The notes beneath the pieces are model-generated. The model searched no databases. It was not told where the DNA came from and saw only the letters and a program-made list of their open reading frames with translations. A DNA stretch of 64,000 bases from Anaeromicrobium sediminis (GTDB lineage Bacteria > Bacillota > Clostridia > Peptostreptococcales > Thermotaleaceae), in assembly GCF_002270055.1 (NCBI RefSeq), contig NZ_NIBG01000013.1, forward strand, positions 1-64,000, given 5' to 3'. Both the position numbers and the translations under genes were made by a program. This document shows positions 23,099 to 30,258 of the stretch, in pieces (within the stretch, counting starts at the first letter, position 1; the number at the start of each line of letters is the position of its first letter).

Positions 23099-25141
23099 TT
23101 AAATTAAATCCAAATCACTTGTCATACTCATTATGTTACTCAGATTTAGTTGTATAATAACAATTGCAATTCCAGTTAGTAGGAGATACATTGGAGATTT
23201 GTCTGTAAAGTTTTTTATCTTTTTATGACCACTCAAAACACTTCCAATACCACTACTTACTAAAATACTAAATAACATAACACTAAATGCTAAGGATGGG
23301 TTTCCAAAATACAATATCATCTTTTGAATAGTTGGAATCTCTACTAACATATAAGCTATTCCTAAACCCATAAAGTATTTAACCGGTTCCTTATGCTCTT
23401 TTCTATTTGCATATTTTATTCTTATTAGAAACCAAATAAATAGTATTCCCCAAAAAACATATTGAATCTGGGCAGGTAAAGTTTTTGTATAGTTGTAAAA
23501 GAATGGACTATCATCTTTAATAGATTTAACATTAAAGTTGATTTTATTTAACAATTCTTCATAGGTTATTTTTTTATCCTTTAGTAGCTTATATAATTCA
23601 TTCTCACCACCTGGATAATGAATGACCTCTCTATTTTGAACTTTTGCAGTTTCCCTAACAATATTTATTTCTTCTTCTGTAAAAGGAGTTGATTTAAAAA
23701 TAACCAGGGGCATTTTAACATTGCTTTTATGATTATTTTTATGTCGTTTGTCCATCCCATTTACAATAATAAAATAATCTGTAACATTTTCTTGTCTCAC
23801 CCCCTTATGTAATAACACTTCTATTCCTGTATTTACGACCCTTAATAGGTCTAGATTATTATGCATCATAAAACTTAGCTTTCCATTTTCATTTAGATTG
23901 CCAAAATATTTTTCAACTGCTTCATAGGTATATATATAATTCTCTGATAATGAATACATAGTATTTTCTATAGCATTTGTCATTACCATGGAAAGGTATA
24001 TATTGTCATATTTCTTGTTACTATTTTCAATAAAATTCCTACCATCTTGATTATATACATTTACTTCAGGTCTATTATAAATGTCTCCACTAAAATCCCT
24101 AAAACTATTTACAGCTTCAATAGTTGAAGTATTAATCTCCACTGCATCTATATTCTCACTTTCACCTAATAGAGCAAACAAAACATCCTTTCCTCCCCCA
24201 GAGCCAATTACCAGGGTATTATGGTTATTTCCAAATGCGAAGGGGATATAATTTACTTTCTTTTTAAGGTGCTCTATAGATTTTATATTTCCATCAAATT
24301 TAATAATAGGAGCTGATGCTCCACCATCTGTAACAATGATTTTTTCATTTTCATTAGTGGTCTCAATAACATCTGTCCTTGAAATGGCATCCCATTTTGT
24401 AAAGGGAATATCTTTTGGCTTTTCCTTACTATCCTTTAAATAACTGATTAGAGTGTTTGGGCTTAAATAATATGCATTAAAGGGCTTTTCCATTTGCTTT
24501 ATTATATTAGCTTCCATGAAACCTGCTCCTAACAATAGGCTACACAATCCTAAAATAAGCATCTTTTTATACTCCTTGCAATGAACATAAATTAGGATTG
24601 ATGCAATTAAAGACATAATACATACCACCACAACACTTCTCATAAATCCAAATTGATTCATTAAGGGTATCACTGCCAAACTCCCTAAGGATGACCCTAC
24701 TAAATCCATAAAATATAGTTTATTACTATTCTTTTCATTTTCTTTAAACATACTTGAGATGACAATCCCTCCCATTACAAAGGAAATGGCACCTATAAGT
24801 GCATATAATATACTAATTTTCATAAATGGAAGATAATACATGGCACCAATAGATAATAAAATACTTATGGGTATCCAAACAGAATATTTTTTCAATAAAT
24901 GTTCTGGTATTATTTTCTTATTTGCCTTTAGGATTTTATACGTATATATGCCACCAATACCGCTCCCTAAAATAGCAAATGATACTACTAAAAATACTAG
25001 ATTTACGCTTAGAATAACAGAAAATAATCTAGTTAATAGTATTTCATACAAAAATAATGAAAATCCTATTAAAAACATGGCTAAATATAAGTATACTCTA
25101 TTACTACATTCAATTTTATTTTGTGTTTTGGAATGTGACAT
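23099..25141 (-). CDS. Polytopic membrane protein with spermidine-synthase-like (SAM-binding) domain
   Basis: The 680-residue protein has about seven membrane segments in its first 220 residues, a cytosolic spermidine-synthase-like Rossmann domain (about 260-520, with TLVIGSGGGKDVLFALLGES and VEINTSTIEA for SAM-type binding), and a C-terminal membrane block. Fused membrane/spermidine-synthase proteins of this kind are common but their substrate is unknown; polyamine synthesis should not be assumed. The start has AAGGAGGA. The annotated frame stops at TAA (23099), but a neighbouring frame continues for about 25 hydrophobic residues to 23025 and ends at the next ribosome site, so a frameshift near the 3' end is possible. 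Confidence 0.87.
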   Translation of the reverse strand: MSHSKTQNKIECSNRVYLYLAMFLIGFSLFLYEILLTRLFSVILSVNLVFLVVSFAILGSGIGGIYTYKILKANKKIIPEHLLKKYSVWIPISILLSIGAMYYLPFMKISILYALIGAISFVMGGIVISSMFKENEKNSNKLYFMDLVGSSLGSLAVIPLMNQFGFMRSVVVVCIMSLIASILIYVHCKEYKKMLILGLCSLLLGAGFMEANIIKQMEKPFNAYYLSPNTLISYLKDSKEKPKDIPFTKWDAISRTDVIETTNENEKIIVTDGGASAPIIKFDGNIKSIEHLKKKVNYIPFAFGNNHNTLVIGSGGGKDVLFALLGESENIDAVEINTSTIEAVNSFRDFSGDIYNRPEVNVYNQDGRNFIENSNKKYDNIYLSMVMTNAIENTMYSLSENYIYTYEAVEKYFGNLNENGKLSFMMHNNLDLLRVVNTGIEVLLHKGVRQENVTDYFIIVNGMDKRHKNNHKSNVKMPLVIFKSTPFTEEEINIVRETAKVQNREVIHYPGGENELYKLLKDKKITYEELLNKINFNVKSIKDDSPFFYNYTKTLPAQIQYVFWGILFIWFLIRIKYANRKEHKEPVKYFMGLGIAYMLVEIPTIQKMILYFGNPSLAFSVMLFSILVSSGIGSVLSGHKKIKNFTDKSPMYLLLTGIAIVIIQLNLSNIMSMTSDLDLI

Positions 25142-25299
25142 TTTTGTCCTCCTTATTTTTAAATCTCATATTTTAAATTAGGCTTATAATCAAGTTTTTT
25201 ATAAAAGCAAAACCTTAAACTATAGCACTTTCATTTTTATTAGTAATAACACTTCTAATCTGTGTTTTGCCATATAATATAATCCCATAAAATATATAA

Positions 25300-25315
25300 G
25301 CACATTTCATGCCAA
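25300..25315 (-). promoter_or_regulatory. Probable sigma-54 promoter of the spermidine-synthase-like / Spo0E unit
   Basis: The minus strand reads TTGGCAT-GAAAT-GTGCTT. The -24 element is perfect and the -12 element keeps the critical GC. The leader would be about 148 nt. Confidence 0.65.
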
Positions 25316-25375
25316 CATTAAAGCATACTATTTTAATTGGTTTCTATAGGATTATAAATTTATCATAGGATATGC

Positions 25376-25391
25376 TGTGGCAAATGGCACA
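25376..25391. promoter_or_regulatory. Candidate enhancer-binding site B
   Basis: TGTGGCAAATGGCACA matches site A at 14 of 16 positions, keeps full dyad symmetry of the arms, and lies about 94 bp upstream of the start predicted for the promoter at 25300-25315. Confidence 0.68.
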
Positions 25392-25414
25392 ATCCTATTA
25401 TGATTTCCTACAGC

Positions 25415-25496
25415 TAAATAAATATATAAAGAATAAAACTCCCAAGTAATTTTACTTGGAAGTTTTATTCTTTATATATTTATTTACATTTTGTAA
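25415..25496 (-). terminator. Very long hairpin terminator at the mltG stop
   Basis: A nearly perfect stem of over 30 bp (outer arms AAATAAATATATAAAGAATA and its complement, inner arms CCAAGTAA / TTACTTGG) contains the last codons and the stop of mltG. Confidence 0.8.
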
Positions 25497-26459
25497 GTGT
25501 TCCTTATAGGTTTTACTAAATACGTGACCATTTTCTCCTAAGACATAATATAGATAATCATTATCTTCTGGATAAAGGGCAGCTTCTATAGAAGCTTTGC
25601 CTGGTGAAGCTATGGGACCAGGTGGAAGTCCTTTAAATAAATAGGTATTATACTTAGATTCAACTTTGAGATCATCATATGTTACTCTACTTATATTACC
25701 AGTACCTTTCATATTTCCATATATAACTGATGCATCTATTTGAAGGGGCATTCCTATTTTAAGTCGATTATATATTACTCCTCCTATGGCCTTTCGCTCT
25801 TTATCATTAGCTGCTTCCTTTTCAATTAAAGAAGCTATTGTAATAATCTCATTAATGGTAAGGCCTAATTCTTCTGCACGCATACGATGCTCTTGAGAAA
25901 ATACGTCTTGAAGCTTATTAAACATAGTGTTTATAATATCTTCTTCACTAGATCCTATAGGAATATGATAAGTATCTGGAAACAAATATCCTTCTAACTG
26001 ATAAAATACATATTCTCTTTCCATAACCATTGTATTTTTATTTAATATGTCTAAACCTGCATTAATAAATTTTTCTTTATTCACTAGATTATTTTTCTCT
26101 AATTTAAATGCAATTTGATACAGATTATACCCCTCTGGAAATGTCATAACAACATATTCAACACTTGGTTTTTCAAGTATCTCTAAAAGTTCTTGTAATT
26201 TAATTTTTCCAGGCAAAGAGTATTTACCCGTCTTTATCTTTTTCTCAAAACCTTTTAATTTTGCATATAGGACAAAATACTTATCTGAGGAAATAATATT
26301 ATTTTCCTTTAGATTTCTAGATACCTCCCACAAGCTTGAACCTTCTTTAATATAAATGACAGTTTCCTTTTCATTAATAGTAAAATTATAGATTTTATAT
26401 ATACTAAAAGAAATTATACAACATATAATCAAGATCCCTATAAATATTTTTTTCTTCAT
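25452..26459 (-). CDS. mltG: Endolytic murein transglycosylase MltG
   Basis: This 335-residue YceG-family enzyme cleaves nascent glycan strands at the membrane and so sets their length. It has one N-terminal membrane segment (about 4-24), a LysM-like region, and the catalytic domain with IASLIEKEAANDKERKAIGG (the catalytic Glu lies in LIEKEA), YNRLKIGMPLQIDASVIYG and SKYNTYLFKGLPPGPIASPG. Length is normal. The ATG has a GGAG ribosome site. It is the last gene of the lgt-NusG_II-DUF2933-mltG unit, which is an unusual location; it normally lies near ruvX-like genes. Confidence 0.95.
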   Translation of the reverse strand: MKKKIFIGILIICCIISFSIYKIYNFTINEKETVIYIKEGSSLWEVSRNLKENNIISSDKYFVLYAKLKGFEKKIKTGKYSLPGKIKLQELLEILEKPSVEYVVMTFPEGYNLYQIAFKLEKNNLVNKEKFINAGLDILNKNTMVMEREYVFYQLEGYLFPDTYHIPIGSSEEDIINTMFNKLQDVFSQEHRMRAEELGLTINEIITIASLIEKEAANDKERKAIGGVIYNRLKIGMPLQIDASVIYGNMKGTGNISRVTYDDLKVESKYNTYLFKGLPPGPIASPGKASIEAALYPEDNDYLYYVLGENGHVFSKTYKEHLQNVNKYIKNKTSK

Positions 26460-26495
26460 ATTACATCTCCAGTCAATTCATCCTAAAATTAGCTA

Positions 26496-26759
26496 TTATT
26501 TTTTTTGTCCTCCATGGCAAGATCCTTTTTTTCCTGATTTCATCATCATAAACATCATGCCTATATGAAGCAATGGACATAATAAAAATGCAAGGGATGA
26601 TAATATACCTCCTTTTATACCGAATAAGGGTAGGCCTGCTATGACAAGAATTGGCAATAAGCAGCATAACATCATCATTGCCCCATGTTTCATCATTCCT
26701 TTTTTCTCTACATCATTATTACCATTACACTCTTTATTATTCTTGTTTAAATTAACCAT
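26496..26759 (-). CDS. Met/His-rich small membrane protein, DUF2933-like (87 aa)
   Basis: After a hydrophilic Asn/Lys-rich start, the protein has KKGMMKHGAMMMLCCLLPIL and a second hydrophobic stretch ending LLCPLLHIGMMFMMM, then GKKGSCHGGQKK. The repeated Met, the CC and the CP-x-x-H motif resemble DUF2933 proteins, which often accompany copper-resistance genes. The function is unknown; soft-metal binding at the membrane is an inference from residues. It has AGGAGGAG before the ATG and is third in the lgt operon, 11 bp after the NusG_II gene. Confidence 0.82.
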   Translation of the reverse strand: MVNLNKNNKECNGNNDVEKKGMMKHGAMMMLCCLLPILVIAGLPLFGIKGGILSSLAFLLCPLLHIGMMFMMMKSGKKGSCHGGQKK

Positions 26760-26770
26760 TTAATCTCCTC

Positions 26771-27157
26771 CTAATATGTTATTATATCTAACTCTTCTTC
26801 AGAATTACTCTGAAAAGTTACCATGATTTTATTTGGTAGGCAAACAATACTTTCATATTCCTTATTAATCCAACCTGTTTGTGAACATATGCTTTTAGGA
26901 CATATAGCCTTATCCATTTTCAACATTCTAACACTTCCATCCTTCACCTCTATGTGTCCTGTATTATTATTAAATTGAAAATCATAAATCTTACCTGGCC
27001 CACTTTTTTCAATAGATATTTTCTTTATTATTTTATCCTCAATCTTAATGACTACATATTTTTCATTACTATTAGATCCTAGGACTGGTAAAGATACAAT
27101 CCCTACAATACTCAAAATGAGTATTGAAATAATTAATACTTTATCGCCTATAGTCAT
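26771..27157 (-). CDS. Membrane-anchored NusG domain II protein (128 aa)
   Basis: One N-terminal membrane segment (about 7-26) is followed by an extracytoplasmic beta domain with KISIEKSGPGKIYDF, GHIEVKDGSVRML, the paired-Cys region CPKSICSQTGWI and SIVCLPNKIMV. This is the NusG_II module, often found next to FMN-transfer and Rnf/ApbE-type genes. Its exact role is unknown. It lies 18 bp downstream of lgt, with AAGGAGG at its start. The presence of an RseC-like gene 5 kb away gives a second hint of electron-transfer chemistry in the region. Confidence 0.9.
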   Translation of the reverse strand: MTIGDKVLIISILILSIVGIVSLPVLGSNSNEKYVVIKIEDKIIKKISIEKSGPGKIYDFQFNNNTGHIEVKDGSVRMLKMDKAICPKSICSQTGWINKEYESIVCLPNKIMVTFQSNSEEELDIITY

Positions 27158-27175
27158 TTATTTCCTCCTTATAGA

Positions 27176-28006
27176 CTAATGTATATAATAATAGATCCCT
27201 GCCCCCACAATTCCTATTATTAATGTAAATAGATATTCGCCATTTGACACAGTTACTGTGTTATTTGATACATATTTCTCATCTATTTGTTCCTTATTCT
27301 TTATAATTCTACTTATAAAAATTGCCACAATTATAATAATAAGGCTAGTAATATGAGCTATAGTAAAAGGCTCAACCACAATAGGATTTGATCTAAAGAA
27401 TTCTACAATCCCTCTTATAAGTGAAAATCCAATAATATACTCTATAAATAACTGTCCATTATATGTGATTTTATCTCTTTTTCTCCATAGATACGTAAAT
27501 AGGATTAGGTCTAAAAATAATTCATATAATTGGGCTGGATGTAGTATTTGACCATTTATTTTTATTCCCCATGGATATATACTTTTCATGGGAATTCCAA
27601 ATACATCACAACCTATCCTTCCAATAGCTTGCCCAATAATAATTCCTGGAGCAAAGGCATCAGCAGCACGCCAAAAGGATATATTGTTTTTCTTTGTATA
27701 CCATAGGGCAAATAATATGCCTCCAATTAATCCTCCCTGTATGGATAAACCACCTTCTCGCACGAAAAATACTGCCTTTGGATTTTTTAAATAATAATCA
27801 AAGTTAAATGCTATAACATAGTACAATCTTGCACCTATTAAGGAAGCCATAATTGAATAAGTTCCTAAATCAAGGAGCTTATTATTATCTAAACCTTTTC
27901 TCTTTCCTTCTCTCATCATAATCCATAATCCAGTAAGTATTCCTAGAGCTATTGTTATACCAAAGAAATAAATACTAAAATGTCCAACAATAAAAATTTC
28001 TTTCAA
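27176..28006 (-). CDS. lgt: Prolipoprotein diacylglyceryl transferase Lgt
   Basis: The enzyme moves diacylglyceryl from phosphatidylglycerol to the lipobox Cys of prelipoproteins. The 276-residue protein has seven membrane segments and family motifs VREGGLSIQGGLIGGIL and AIGRIGCDVFGIPM. The last differs from the more usual GRIGN/GRIGC-FLNGCCYG forms, so it may be a divergent paralogue. A TTG at 28006 is chosen as start because AAAGGAGGGG precedes it at ideal spacing; an upstream ATG would place this ribosome site inside the coding region. It is the first gene of a four-gene unit with a sigma-54-type promoter 30-50 bp upstream. Confidence 0.88.
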   Translation of the reverse strand: MKEIFIVGHFSIYFFGITIALGILTGLWIMMREGKRKGLDNNKLLDLGTYSIMASLIGARLYYVIAFNFDYYLKNPKAVFFVREGGLSIQGGLIGGILFALWYTKKNNISFWRAADAFAPGIIIGQAIGRIGCDVFGIPMKSIYPWGIKINGQILHPAQLYELFLDLILFTYLWRKRDKITYNGQLFIEYIIGFSLIRGIVEFFRSNPIVVEPFTIAHITSLIIIIVAIFISRIIKNKEQIDEKYVSNNTVTVSNGEYLFTLIIGIVGAGIYYYIH

Positions 28007-28037
28007 AATTGCCCCTCCTTTCATACAAATCTATTTA

Positions 28038-28054
28038 TGCAAGTTTACTGCCAA
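28038..28054 (-). promoter_or_regulatory. Candidate sigma-54 promoter of the lgt operon
   Basis: The minus strand reads TTGGCAG-TAAAC-TTGCAT with exact spacing; only the final base of the -24 box differs. It leaves a short leader before the TTG start. Confidence 0.6.
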
Positions 28055-28077
28055 TCACTTTATATAAATTTATTTTC

Positions 28078-28106
28078 TTGACATGGAAATAAAATACTTT
28101 TATCTT
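28078..28106 (+). promoter_or_regulatory. Sigma-A promoter of the DUF2680 gene
   Basis: TTGACA, a 17-bp spacer and TATCTT lie about 70 bp upstream of the start codon. Confidence 0.65.
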
Positions 28107-28175
28107 CATAATTCCTCCATAATCATTTTTTATAATAATTTTAAATAACAAATACATGTTAAAGGAGGAATTTTT

Positions 28176-28523
28176 ATGAAAAAGATTTTAACTATGATTG
28201 TCATTGCTTCACTACTTACTCTTACTTTTGCTTCAATGGCTTTTGCTGCAGAGACAAATGAAACCCCTGAGTGGTACAAAGATATGCTTAAATGGAGAAA
28301 GGAGCAAGTTAACCAATCCGCCCAAGATGGATATTTAACTAAGGATCAAGCAGAAGCTTGGAACGAACACTTAGATTACATGGAAAAATGGCATAATGAA
28401 AATGGATTTAATACACCTGGCATGGGCTTTGGCGGTTGTCATGGAGGGTATGGCAATAGAACAGGATTTAGAGGTGGATTTGGTCCTGGTATGATGAATA
28501 ATTATAATTTACAAAATCAATAG
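28176..28523 (+). CDS. Exported DUF2680-like protein (115 aa)
   Basis: A signal peptide (cleavage after FAFAA or similar near residue 24) precedes ETPEWYKDMLKWRKEQVNQS, the helical DGYLTKDQAEAWNEHLDYME and a Gly-rich tail with MGFGGCHGGYGNRTGFRGG and GPGMMNN. The helical part matches DUF2680 (YckD-type) exported proteins of unknown function, and the Gly/His/Met tail is typical of variants near metal-resistance genes. The ribosome site AAAGGAGG is strong, and a good terminator follows. It is divergent from lgt. Confidence 0.85.
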   Translation: MKKILTMIVIASLLTLTFASMAFAAETNETPEWYKDMLKWRKEQVNQSAQDGYLTKDQAEAWNEHLDYMEKWHNENGFNTPGMGFGGCHGGYGNRTGFRGGFGPGMMNNYNLQNQ

Positions 28524-28529
28524 TTTTAT

Positions 28530-28566
28530 AAAATAGCTATGGAATTATTCCATAGCTATTTTATAT
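28530..28566 (+). terminator. Terminator of the DUF2680 gene
   Basis: AAATAGCTATGGAA / TTCCATAGCTATTT with a short loop, then T-rich sequence. Confidence 0.85.
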
Positions 28567-28747
28567 TTATATTGTTTTTTTATGAAACTAAATTAGATTT
28601 TAATATTCTAAAATAGGTTCTACAATCACAGTCAAAAGGAAATATATGTAAAAAACTTAAGAGTGTGTTAAAATTTATAAGGATATGTTTATTGGAGTTT
28701 ATGACAACACATCTACTGTACTAACACAATCTGGAGGTGACTAATAA

Positions 28748-30130
28748 ATGATTAGATTTAAAAGATTTTTCCTATTTATACTCCTATTTACCTGTATTTT
28801 ATCTCTATCTTTTAGTGAAAGCTATGCTTTTCCTAAAGATAGTAAAAATTTTAAAGTGGTAGGTTATTATTCTGAAATATTTGAATGCCCTATTGATGAA
28901 AATGTTCAATTTGATAAGTTAACTCACATAATATATGCCTTTTTAATTCCAAATGAAGATGGTTCTCTAGTAGGAATTGAAAAACCGGAAAAACTAAAGG
29001 AATTAGTAGAAAAAAGCCATAAAAACAATGTGGAAATTTTAATAGCTGTTGGAGGATGGTCTTATAAAAATATTCCCCTTGATCCTACCTTTGAAAAGAT
29101 GGCTGCATCCAGTGAAACTAGAGAAAGATTTATAGATAATATAATAAAATTTGTAGATGAATATGACCTGGATGGAGTGGAAATTGACTGGGAATATCCA
29201 GCTTTAGGAGAGTCTTCTCAAAATTACGAAAGTCTAATATTAGAATTAGGGAAAAAGTTAAAAGAAAAAGACAAATACTTAACGGCCGCACTTAATGGTG
29301 CCTGGTCTAAAACAGAAGGCCCTGCTGTATCAAAGGCTATCACAGATAAATGTTTAAAAGAAATTGATTGGATAAATATAATGGCTTATGATGCTAACAA
29401 TGACCAACACAGTCCTTTTTGGTTTGCTGGTACTTCCATAAGCTATTGGATAAATAGAGGTATCCCAAGAGAAAGAATAGTAATAGGAGTTCCCTTTTAT
29501 GCTAGACCTAGTTGGAAGCAATATAGGGATCTAGTAAAAGAAGATAGAGCAAATGCCTATAGAGATTATGCAAAGGGAGATTCTCTAGATTCTTATTATA
29601 ACGGTATAAATACAATAAAAGAAAAAACTAGACTTGCCCTTAAAAATGCATCTGGTATTATGATTTTTGATATTAACGAAGATACTACTGATGATCTGAG
29701 TCTTTTAAAGGCAATAAATGATACTATAGATGAAGTCTCTTCCATGTCTAATGATGAATTCCACAAAAAAATATATTTTGTTATTAATGGCCATGAATTA
29801 ACATTTAAAAAAGATGAAAATAGGGGAATGCCATTCATTGACGAAAATAATAGAACCTTAATGCCTATAAGAAAACCTCTTGAAATGATAGATGCACAAA
29901 TTTCTTTTAATGAAAAAGATTATATTGTAACTGCTCAAAATGGTGATACAACTATTGAAATCCCTCTAGGCGAGGAGTATATTAAGATAAATAATGAAAC
30001 ACTAAAAATGGATACAAAGGCTATTATAAAAGGGGGAAGGACTTATATTCCTCTAAAATATGTATTTGAAGGATTTAATTACAATATTAAATGGCATGAA
30101 GAAAGTAGAACTATTTTAATAGATAACTAA
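28748..30130 (+). CDS. Glycoside hydrolase family 18 protein with copper-amine-oxidase-like stalk domain
   Basis: The 460-residue exported protein has a signal peptide (about 1-27), a GH18 barrel (about 36-330) with the active-site signature DGVEIDWE (142-149, Glu149 the acid/base), conserved strands AVGGWS and WINIMAYD, and a C-terminal Cu_amine_oxidN1-type stalk domain (about 345-460; ENNRTLMPIRKPLEMIDAQI and GGRTYIPLKYVFEGF). GH18 enzymes act on chitin or N-acetylglucosamine-containing cell-wall glycans; in spore formers many act on cortex or wall. The stalk domain is a beta module common in clostridial surface proteins and probably anchors or positions the enzyme. GGAGGTGA precedes the start. 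Confidence 0.94.
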   Translation: MIRFKRFFLFILLFTCILSLSFSESYAFPKDSKNFKVVGYYSEIFECPIDENVQFDKLTHIIYAFLIPNEDGSLVGIEKPEKLKELVEKSHKNNVEILIAVGGWSYKNIPLDPTFEKMAASSETRERFIDNIIKFVDEYDLDGVEIDWEYPALGESSQNYESLILELGKKLKEKDKYLTAALNGAWSKTEGPAVSKAITDKCLKEIDWINIMAYDANNDQHSPFWFAGTSISYWINRGIPRERIVIGVPFYARPSWKQYRDLVKEDRANAYRDYAKGDSLDSYYNGINTIKEKTRLALKNASGIMIFDINEDTTDDLSLLKAINDTIDEVSSMSNDEFHKKIYFVINGHELTFKKDENRGMPFIDENNRTLMPIRKPLEMIDAQISFNEKDYIVTAQNGDTTIEIPLGEEYIKINNETLKMDTKAIIKGGRTYIPLKYVFEGFNYNIKWHEESRTILIDN

Positions 30131-30170
30131 AGTAGGAGAGGGGAATTTCCCTGTCCTACTTTAATTTTAT
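30129..30170 (+). terminator. Terminator of the GH18 gene
   Basis: AAAGTAGGA / TCCTACTTT arms with an inner GGG/CCC pair are followed by TTAATTTTA. Confidence 0.8.
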
Positions 30171-30258
30171 TAGAATAGAATAATGTCCATATAACATTAA
30201 TATATGAAAATGAGCATAACTTTAAATAAGCACATATCCAGTAAAGGCGGGATGACTT

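Larger units (their letters stand above)
25142..25451. other. 310-bp intergenic region, regulatory only
   Basis: No gene with a ribosome site was found. It holds the sigma-54 promoter, enhancer site B, the mltG terminator arm, and a second motif (reverse strand AATCCTATAGAAAC, 25339-25352) that recurs as AATCCTATGGAAAC near 20270 upstream of the Met-rich gene. Confidence 0.6.

Noticed and set aside
27240-27270. GACACAGTTACTGTGTT palindrome as a regulatory site
   Set aside because: It lies within the lgt coding region in codons for ordinary residues and does not match the other TGTG palindromes in spacing.
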